64,000 nt of DNA from Paralithodes platypus. Lineage: Eukaryota > Arthropoda > Malacostraca > Decapoda > Lithodidae. The notes under the pieces are model-generated. The model did no database searches and was not told the origin of the DNA. It saw only the letters and a list, made by a program, of their open reading frames with translations. The DNA lies in assembly GCA_032716605.1 (NCBI GenBank), contig CM064519.1, positions 31,608,199 to 31,672,198 on the forward strand. The letters run 5' to 3'. Both the position numbers and the translations under genes were made by a program. Shown piece by piece: positions 55,408-64,000 of this stretch; position 1 is the stretch's first letter, and each line of letters begins with the position of its first letter.

Positions 55408-55985
55408 GATCGAGAGAGCAGAAGAGCAGATGAGGGAGGAGAGAAGGGAGAGCAGAAGAGGTAGGAGAGAAGGGATAGCAGATAAGATGAGGGAGGAGAG
55501 AAGGGAGAGCAGGTGAGGGAGGAGAGAAGGGACAGCAGGGACAGCAGGAGAGGGAGGAGAGAAGGGAGAGCAGATAGAGAGAGAGGGGGGAGAGAAGGGA
55601 GAGCAGGAGAGAAAAGGGAGGAGGGAGGCGAGAGAGAAGGGAGAAGAGAGATTAAAGGGAGACAGGAGAGAGAAGGGTGGAAGCAAATGAGGGAGGAGAG
55701 AGAAGGGAGAACAGAAGAGGGAGAGAGAGAGAAGGGAGAGCAGAGGGAGGAGTGAGAAGGGAGAGCAGAAACCAGAAGAGGGAGGAGAGAGAGAAGGGAG
55801 AGCAGATGGAAGAGAGAGCGAGCAGAAGAGGGAGAGAGAGAAGGGAGAGCAGGAGGGAGGAGAGAAGGCAGAGCAGAACAGAGGAGAGAAGGGGGAGCAC
55901 AAGAGGGAGGAGAGAGAAGGAAGAGCAGAAGAGGGAGGAGAGAGAGAGAAGGGAGACAGAGAGAAGCAGAAGAGGGGAGAGTGAG
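55408..55985. repeat. Polypurine GA-rich minisatellite
   Basis: About 580 bp nearly free of pyrimidines on plus except for CAG/CAGA punctuation. Units are variants of GAGGGAGGAGAGAAGGGAGA then GCAGAA. Long ORFs on both strands reflect composition only. Mirror-symmetric purine runs could form triplex (H-DNA). Confidence 0.93.
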
Positions 55986-56221
55986 ATTAAGTAATGAAGG
56001 ATGTTAGGCATGAAAGTTATTATATAGAAAAAACATAGAACAGTGTAAGGGGGGTGGGGGAGCTATCTGATTATTGAATGACGCCACTATAATATTGGCC
56101 CCTAACCTATATGATGCTTATCAAAGAATATGTACATATTTTAATACACATGCAAATGGAAACCGTATACATATTAATATTCAATAATCACTACATTACT
56201 TCTATTACTATAAACACTACT
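55986..56221. other. No feature recognised
   Basis: Short unique stretch between the minisatellite and an RTE-like LINE tail. Confidence 0.35.
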
Positions 56222-56300
56222 ACTATCTATCTATTGCCTGACGCCCTCGTCCACGAAGAGGTACCCACTACTAATACAGATAATAACACTATATAATACA
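56222..56300 (-). mobile_element. RTE-like LINE 3' tip with TAGA tail
   Basis: Plus text CTATCTATCTATTGCCTGAC then GCCCTCGTCCACGAAGAGG matches the terminal tip at 4285-4330. Only the last tens of bases are present. Confidence 0.6.
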
Positions 56301-56387
56301 AAAAAATAATAATAATAACTGTCCAACTCTCTATATAATACAATAAACAATCTAATTAAAACAACCAATAAAATCAGACATTAATAT

Positions 56388-58660
56388 CTATCGAGCTTTC
56401 TGACTAACAATAACGACATAAATACATCTTGGGAGTGTTTCACAACCACTTACCTTAAGGCAGTGCAAGACTGCATACCATCGAAAATACGGCGTCCAGG
56501 CCATAATGATAAGACCAAATGGTGGAATAAAGATATTTCAGACTGTCTGCTTGCTAAAAAAAAATGCTAATGATAGATTAAAATCCTCACAAAATGACGA
56601 AGAACGGGTGAAATTTGTAGAGCTACGACGCAAAGCCAAAAAGTTAATTAAGCAAAGTAAAAAGACCCTGGAGTTACATGTTGCGAATCAAAGTAAAACA
56701 AACTCGAAAGAATTCTATATAGTTATATCAGAAAGAAAAAAGTAGTTACTTCAACTGTTGGACCGTTAGTCGATGAAAATGGAGAATACACCAAAGACGA
56801 AGTACAAATGAGTAATGCCCTCAATACCTTCTTTGCATCAGTTTTTACAACCGAAGACCTCAGTGATATCCCTACACCATCGCCGATTCAGATTGATAAT
56901 TCAGATGTTCTAAGCAATATCACCGTTACAGAGAGAGAAGTATTGAATTGTTTAGATAAACTCAAGGTAAATAAAACGCCTGGACCTGATACAATCTCAC
57001 CTAGAGTTCTAAAGGAGCTAAGGATGAGCTCTCCAAACCACTGACATTGCTATTCAATGAATCCTTGCAGTCTGGGACTATGCCTGATCAGTGGAAGCTA
57101 GCCAACGTAACACCGATATTCAAAAAAGGCAGCAAATCCCTACCCAGTAAGTATCGTCCAATTAGCTTAACCTCAATTGTATGTAAAATGCTAGAAACGG
57201 TCATAAGAGACAGACTCGTAAATAACTTAGAGGCAAATAACTTACTTAAAGATACTCAACACGGCTTTCGTAAAAAACGTTCCTGTTTAACAAACCTCTT
57301 AGACTTCTTCCACGATATCCTCAACCTCTACGATGAGAGTAAAGCTGTAGATATTATATACCTTGATTTTCAAAAGGCCTTTGACAAAGTTCCCCACAAA
57401 CGTTTACTTCTAAAACTAAAAGCGCATGGAATACAAGACTGTGTGTTGAAATGGATAGAAAATTGGCTCAGCGACAGAAAGCAAAGAGTAGTCATAAACG
57501 GTAAGGCATCTAAATGGACCAATGTAAGTAGCGGGGTACCCCAGGGATCGGTACTAGGACCAATTCTCTTTCTAATTTACATCAATGACATAGATGAGGG
57601 TCTCACCTGTACAATCTCAAAATTTTCTGACGATACAAAAATTGCAAATAGCGTACTCTCAAAAGAACAAGTTGACGATATGCAACACAAACTAGATAAA
57701 TTGTTATGTTGGACCCAAATTTGGCAAATGAGTTTCAATGCGGATAAATGTAAAGTACTACATATCGGATACCTAAATGAGAAAGCAAACTATTCGATGA
57801 ATGGCACTCAGCTTAAGAATGTAAACAAAGAAACCGATCTGGGAGTAACAATATCGAGTAACCTAAAACCGAGTCAACAATGTTCAGAAGTTGTTAAGAA
57901 GGCAAACAAAATAATTGGCTTTATAGGCAGGTCATTTGAGCATAAATCCAAAGAAGTTATCCTAACCCTTTAAAATTCCTTAGTCCGCCCTCTTCTGGAA
58001 TACTGCGTTCAATCCTGGTGCCCTTATTACCAAAAAGATATAAACAAGCTAGAACGAGTTCAACATAGAGTTACCAAAATTATACCTAGCCTAAAGAACA
58101 AACCATACGAAGAGCGTCTTAGAGAATTAAATCTATTTCCTTTAACCCAGCGCAGATTAAGAGGTGATTTAATTCAAGTGTTCAAAATCATAAAAGGCAT
58201 CGACAATATGAACTGTAGTAAGTACTTCACTATCGACCAATCTAATTACACGCGGGGAAAGGGTTGCAAAATTATTGGTAAATCTTTTAACTCACACGAA
58301 TCTAAGAATTTCTTCTTCAATCGAGTTGTCAACTTGTGGAATGGGCTTCCCCGAGACGTTATAGACTGCAGCACCGTTGATTCATTTAAACTCAGCTTAG
58401 ACAAATATCTCGCATCAAACCCGCGACTGACTGCGTTTGTAAATGAATAACTTTATTTTATCCCCCCTCAGTTACTAACCCATCTGTCCCCAACTAACTT
58501 CCTAATCCTGCCACGGACCTTAGTTCTAGGGCAGTAGTTCCCTTTCCAATGTTCCCTTACCCACTCTAAACCACTGTTTGGACACTTGATCCTCAGTGTT
58601 TTGGAGGACAAGCAGCCTAGAAGGGTCACTGGACCTGTTGTTGCTTGATTTCCTTTGTAC
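56388..58660 (+). mobile_element. CR1/Jockey-superfamily LINE, copy B, 5'-truncated
   Basis: Longer copy of the LINE at 7499-9238. It starts in the linker between the endonuclease and RT domains (an SWECFTTTYLKAVQ-like stretch near 56415) and ends at TTTCCTTTGTACTCC. Similarity with copy A starts at GAGAGAAGTATTG (56935) and continues to the end. No tail microsatellite and no clear target duplication. Confidence 0.9.
56409..58450 (+). pseudogene. LINE copy B reverse transcriptase, broken
   Basis: Linker (KTKWWNKDISDC, then KLIKQSKKTLELHVANQSK), [100 protein letters not shown], and KFSDDTKIAN, where the usual A of ADD is S. The thumb and C-terminal WNGLPRDVIDC follow, with a stop at about 58450. 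Lesions: an A-run frameshift near 56557, a 2-bp insertion near 56725, a 1-bp loss near 57017 and one TAA at 57971-57973 (CAA/ACA context intact in copy A). From 57047 to the end it is a single frame apart from that TAA. Confidence 0.9.
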
Positions 58661-58763
58661 TCCTTTGATCTATCGAATAACAAAACTAGGAATCTATCAA
58701 CTTAATACCATAATTGTCAATCTAACTTTAATATCTATCACATACAATAATTACAAACAACTA

Positions 58764-59590
58764 ATATCTAATAGTCTCGAGTCGGCCACCGCAAGCTAAG
58801 GGTTAAGTGCCTCACTATAATACATAGTCCTACATAAATACATTCTCGAGTTGTGCATCTTTCTGAATCATCAAACTCCACATTTATATACTAGGTCAAA
58901 ATTAGTAACACGATTTCATTCCGTTCGGGATAGCTACACACACATTTAAATCCACGATTTGTGACATTGAGTGTACTGCATATATAAATAATTTTAATAA
59001 ACATATGTCTCGATTCGGCCACCCCCCACACCCGCTATGGGGTATATGCCTGAGTATATACATAGCCTACACACCTATAACACAATCAACATAATGTAAT
59101 ATGTATCTAAGTTGGGTATCTACCTATAAATATGAATCAAATACAATGTAAGTTATCAATCTATCTCAAACTCATTACAAAATACGTTCATAATCAATCA
59201 AAAAATATAATAACAATCTCTCGAGTCGGCCACCCAAAGCTAAGGGTTATGTGCCTCACTATAATACATAGGCCTACATAAATACAGTCTCGAGTTGTCC
59301 ATCTTTCAAATTCATCAGACTCCACATATGATCACTCAAAATGTAGATTCTAAGTCAAATACACTCAACATTTATATACTAAGTCAAATATACTAAGACA
59401 ATTTCATTCCCTTCGAAATACCTAAAAATAAATTGTTTAGGTAATTAAAATAAACACTCAATTCAGCCACCCCACCAGCTATGGGGTATGTGCCTGAGTA
59501 TATATATATATATAGCCTACACACCTATAACACAATCAACATAATGTAATAATAGGTATCTAATACAATAAATATATTTCTTTCATAGTT
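58764..59590 (-). repeat. ~450-bp tandem duplication of retroposon tails
   Basis: CTCGAGTCGGCCACC-CAAGCTAAGGGTTA-GTGCC occurs at 58775 and 59219. GCTATGGGGTAT-TGCCTGAG occurs at 59033 and 59476. ACCTATAACACAATCAACAT occurs at 59072 and 59523. These are inverse copies of the repeat at 45298 and 50036, duplicated together. Confidence 0.88.
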
Positions 59591-59784
59591 ATACCTTCAT
59601 ACTTAACTTACATAATTATCTATCTATCTAAACATAATTACAAACTATATTTACATTGTCCTTGTCCCACTTTTGGTTTGTTTAGTTTGCAACTTTTACA
59701 TTTGCATTCATAATCAAGCAAAAACAATATTAACAATCTAAATTACCTATTTAAATTGAACACTTCAAAAATATTTATCTTATT

Positions 59785-59850
59785 ATTGCCAGAAGCCAGT
59801 CCCTGAGTGGGTGGCCACGAATGACCCGCCTCCATATGCTGACGCAACTC
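59785..59850 (-). mobile_element. RTE-like LINE 3' tip, diverged
   Basis: ATTGCCAGAAGCCAGTCCCT, then GAGTGGGTGGCCACGAATGA, resembles the plus text at 4299-4340. Confidence 0.5.
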
Positions 59851-60109
59851 ACTCCATTATCTAGCATGTAGAGATGCACTTTTTAACGCCATATACTGTA
59901 CTCCCTTCATTTAACAGGGCTAGGGCGTGCCCTTGTAAGAGGGACTTTTACATTATACTGTACTGGAATTTTAATAACTAATTTAACACCACACTTATCG
60001 ACACACAATGCAAAATTATCAAACTACACTGTCTGCATCAACTTCTTGCCAACTTGTCATCATTATCTACATATTTCACTACAACAACAAATATTTCTCC
60101 TAATCGACC

Positions 60110-60425
60110 AGCCACACAAACGGCTGACGGACCGCGAAAGTGCTCCCGCAACTTTAAGTCTTGTTTCTGTTCAGGCTGTCTAGTGTCGGCCACCCACAGC
60201 AAAGGGCTATTTGCCTAAGATATACATACACATACATACAACACTATATACTTGTCTATTGTTGGTAACCCCCAGCAAGAGGGTATTTGCCTGAGATATA
60301 CATACACATACATACATACATACATACGTACAAAACTATATACTTGTTTAGTGTCGGCCACCCCAAGCAAAGGGCTATTTGCCTAACATATACATACACA
60401 TACACACATACAAAACTATATACTG
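60110..60425 (-). mobile_element. Three inverse 'GGCACATACCCC'-type tails with ATAC runs
   Basis: The best copy has AAAGTGCTCCCGCAA, GTTTCTGTTCAGGCTGTCTA and GGCCACCCACAGCAAAGGGC. Two shorter copies follow near 60262 and 60355, each ending in TATACATACACATACATAC-type runs. Confidence 0.7.
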
Positions 60426-60587
60426 TAATATGAAAATATGACTGGAATAAATAACACAATAGCTTCCTAACGTTCAATCAATTATATCAAATTTAAAATG
60501 AAAAACCAACAACTTCCCTTGTAAAACTTAACAAATAAACAAACCAACAGTGGGACAAACATAATTTAATTTAATTTAATTTAAATT

Positions 60588-63500
60588 AATACCATAAGTA
60601 CACTTTGGCAAGCTGAATCGAATGGCACAAACAGAATTAAAATCGGACCATTAGTTTAGGATTTCGATTTTGACTAGGCCTTCCTGGAGGGCCCAGGGGA
60701 CCGTTTTTTGGACATTAACAGTCCTCTGTAGCCCAAACTATAAGTGCTAGGGAATTCTACTTGCCGCCATTCGATTATTCTCGGCGAGCTTCTTCTAGAC
60801 ATGGTCTTAGATTTCATTTTCGCCCAGCCATTCGCCCAGAATCGAAAATATTTTTCTCAAAAACCCAGGCAAATCGGTGATTTTGGTCGAATTTTGACTT
60901 GTCAATATTATTACATATTTGGATTCGTCTCGCCGTTGCGGGTTCAACGTTTTTGTTTTTAATTTTTACCTATTTTTAGGCCCCCTAGGCCTATTTTAAA
61001 GTTTAAAAAATCCATAGAAGAGTTATTTATGAACAGATTTTGTTTAAATTTATACCACAAGTACACTTTGGCAAACTGAATCGAATGGCGCAAACATAAG
61101 TAAAATCGGACCATTAGATTAGGATTTCGATTTTGACTGGGCCTTCCTGGAGGGCCCAGGGGACCGTTTTTTGGACATTAACAGTCCTCTGTAGCCCTAA
61201 CTATAAGTCCTAGGGAATTTTACTTGGTACCATTCGATTTTTCTCGGCGAGCTGCTTCTAGACATCGTCTAAGATTTCATTTTCGCCCAGCCATTCGCCC
61301 AGAATCGAAAATATTTTTCTCAAAATCTTTGCCCAGGCAAATCGGTGATTTTGGTCGAATTTTGACTTGTCAATATTATTACATATTTGGATTCGTCTCG
61401 CAGTTGCGGATTCAACGGTATAATTTGTTTTTAATTTTGACCTATTTTTAGGCCCCCTAGGCCTATTTTAATGTTTAAAAACTCCATAGACGAGTTATTT
61501 ATGAACGGATTTTGTTTAAATTTATACCATAAGTACACTTTGGAAAGCTGAATTGAATGGCGGAAACAGAATTTAAATCGGACCATTAGTTTAGGATTTC
61601 GATTTTGACTGCGCCTTCCTGGAGGGCCCAGGGGACCGTTTTTTGGACTTTAAAAGTCCCCTGTAGCCCAAATTATAAGTCTTAGGGAATTATACTTGGC
61701 GCCATTCGATTTTTCTCGGCGAGCTTCTTCTAGACATGGTCTTAGATTTTATTTACGCCCAGGCATTCGCCCAAAATCGAAGATATTTTTATCAAAAACC
61801 TTGTGTTTGCCCAGGCAAATCGGTGATTTTGGTCGAATTTTGACTTGTCAATATTATTACATATTTGGATTCGTCTCGCAGTTTCGGATTCAACGGTATA
61901 ATTAGTTTTTAATTTTGACCTATTTTTAGGCCCCCTAGGCCTATTTTAAAGTTTAAAAACTCCATAGACGAGTTATTTATGAACGGATGTTGTTTAAATT
62001 AATACCGTAAGTACACTTTGGCAAGCTGAATCGAATGACACAAACAGAATTAAAATCGGACCATTAGTTTAGGATTTCGATTTTGACTGGGCCTTCCTGG
62101 AGGGCCAAGGGGACCGTTTTTTGGACATTAGCAGTCCTCTGTAGCCCAAACTATAAGTCCTAGGGAATTCTACTTGGTACCATTCGATTTTTTTCGGCAA
62201 GCTGCTTCTAGACATCATCTAAGATTTCATTTTCGCCCAGCCATTCGCCCAGAATCGAAAATATTTTTTCTCAAAAACCCAGGCAAATCGGTGATTTTGG
62301 TCGAATTTTGACTTGTCAATATTAATACATATTTGGATTCGTCTCGCCGATGCGGATTCAACGGTATATATATTTTTTTAATTTTGACCTATTTTTAGGC
62401 CCCCTAGGCCTATTTTAAAGTTTAAAAACTCCATAGACGAGTTATTTATGAACGGATTTTTTTTTAATTTATACCATAAGTACACTTTGGCAAGCTAAAT
62501 CGAATGGTTTAAACAGAATTACAATCGGACCATTAGTTTAGGATTTCGATTTTGACTGCGCCTTCCTGGAGGGCCCAGGGGACCGTTTTTTGGACATTAA
62601 CAGTCCTAACTATAAGTCCTAGGGAATTATACTTGGCGCCATTCGATTTTTTTCGGCGAGCTGCTTCTAGACATGGTCTTAGATTTCATTTACGCCCAGC
62701 CATTCGCCCAAAATCGAAGATATTTTTCTCAAAAACCTTGTGTTTGTCCAGGCAAATCGGTGATTTTGGTCGAATTTTGACTTGTCAATATTATTACATA
62801 TTTGGATTCGTCTCGCCGTTGCGGATTCAACGGTATATATTTTTTTAATTTTGACCTATTTTTAGCCCCCCTAGGCCTATTTTAAAGTTTAAAAACTCCA
62901 TAGACAAGTTATTTATGAACGGATTTTGTTTAAATTTATACCACAAGTACACTTTGACAAGCTGAATCGAATGGTGCAAACATAATTAAAATCGGACCAT
63001 TAGTTTAGGATTTCGATTTTGACTGGGCCTTCCTGGAGGGCCCAGGGGACCGTTTTTTAAATTTAAAAGTCCTCTGTAGCCCAAACTATAAGTCTTAGGG
63101 ACTTCTATTTGGTGCCATTCGATTTTTCTCGGGGAACTGCTTCTAGACATAGTCTAAGATTTCATTTTCGCCCAGCCATTCGCCCAGAATCGAAAATATT
63201 TTTCTCAAAAACTTTGCCCAGGCAAATCGGTGATTTTGGTCGAATTTTGACTTGTCAATATTATTACATATTTGGATTCGTCTCGCAGTTTCGGATTCAA
63301 CGGTATAATTTGTTTTTAATTTTGACCTATTTTTAGGCCCCCTAGGCCTATTTTAAAGTTTAAAAACTCCATAGACGAGTTATTTATGAACGGATGTTGT
63401 TTAAATTAATACCGTAAGTACACTTTGGCAAGCTGAATCGAATGACACAAACATAATTAAAATCGGACCATTAGTTTAGGATTTCGATTTTGACTGGGCC

Positions 63501-64000
63501 TTCCTGGAGGGCCCAGGGGACCGTTTTTTGGACATTAGCAGTCCTCTGTAGCCCAAACTATAAGTCCTAGGGAATTCTACTTGGTACCATTCGATTTTTT
63601 TCGGCAAGCTGCTTCTAGACATCATCTAAGATTTCATTTTCGCCCAGCCATTCGCCCAGAATCGAAAATATTTTTTCTCAAAAACCCAGGCAAATCGGTG
63701 ATTTTGGTCGAATTTTGACTTGTCAATATTATTACATATTTGGATTCGTCTCGCCGATGCGGATTCAACGGTATATATATTTTTTTAATTTTTACCTATT
63801 TTTAGGCTCCCTAGGCCTATTTTAAAGTTTAAAAAATCCATAGAAGAGTTATTTATGAACAGATTTTGTTTAAATTTATACCACAAGTACACTTTGGCAA
63901 ACTGAATCGAATGGCGCAAACATAATTAAAATCGGACCATTAGATTAGGATTTCGATTTTGACTGGGCCTTCCTGGAGGGCCCAGGGGACCGTTTTTTGG
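60588..64000. repeat. ~470-bp satellite array, open at the right edge
   Basis: Seven full units and one partial, with AGTACACTTTGG at about 60598, 61062, 61534, 62010, 62480, 62948, 63417 and 63888 (spacing 464-476). Each unit holds AAATCGGACCATTAG, GGGCCTTCCTGGAGGGCCCA, CTAGGGAATT, CATTCGATTTTTCTCGG, GGCAAATCGGTGATTTTGGT and GGCCCCCTAGGCCTATTTTA. Variants are shared between non-adjacent units, suggesting higher-order structure. A recurring open frame of ~70 codons in most units is not supported as a gene. Confidence 0.96.

Noticed and set aside
55384..56011. Serine/leucine/proline-rich and arginine/glutamate-rich frames on both strands
   Set aside because: They arise from the polypurine repeat and are open in several frames at once.
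60588..64000. Tandem gene family from the repeated 70-codon frame
   Set aside because: The frame starts at different places in different units, several units lack it, and no domain is recognisable.

Overview
The window looks like intergenic, repeat-dominated DNA from an arthropod, most likely a decapod crustacean. Evidence seen in the sequence: very long (CA)n, (CT)n and (AT)n tracts; many short TTAGG (GGTTA) pentamer blocks, the arthropod telomere motif; CR1-like LINEs, one carrying a direct-repeat TTCTTATG tail; RTE-like LINE ends with (TAGA)n tails; and tRNA-headed SINEs. The decapod assignment is inference. No intact host protein gene is visible. One weak candidate for a host first coding exon lies at 37580-37642.

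Layout. 0-4.3 kb: two MITE-like inverted-repeat elements and a broken CR1-like LINE on the minus strand. 4.3-12 kb: an RTE-like LINE 3' end, then a 35-bp minisatellite that spanned about 5-10.6 kb and was later interrupted by a CR1-like LINE (copy A), a tRNA-derived SINE, a (TTA)n-tailed retroposon end and a truncated CR1-like 3' end; a long (CA)n tract closes the region. 12-27 kb: no genes, several MITE families (some bounded by TTAA and sharing that target), two large palindromes, and a hAT-like non-autonomous element with GAATAC repeats inside its ends.

27.4-32.5 kb is the most informative locus. A SINE is split by a TIR element of about 1.6 kb (target TA), and that element is split by a 3.09-kb transposon with an exact 8-bp target duplication. 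The inner element carries a broken transposase of about 710 codons whose motif order resembles hAT. A decayed Tc1/mariner-like fragment and another tRNA-headed SINE follow.

36-44.5 kb is rich in TTAGG-type blocks, a recurrent G-rich hairpin next to them, a 54-bp tandem array, a ~132-bp tandem array with internal hairpins, and a 0.4-kb foldback element with TTAGG-type repeats at its centre. 46-55 kb holds ten tRNA-like (A box/B box) units of three types, all on the plus strand, partly explained by an old duplication with a spacing of about 3.7 kb. 55.4-56 kb is a polypurine minisatellite. 56.4-58.7 kb is a second, longer copy (B) of the LINE seen at 7.5 kb. 58.7-60.5 kb holds clustered, duplicated retroposon tails. 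From 60.6 kb to the right edge runs a ~470-bp satellite array that continues beyond the window.

The contents do not form a pathway. They record nested insertion: minisatellite, then LINE and SINE; SINE, then TA-target transposon, then 8-bp-TSD transposon; tandem duplication, then MITE.
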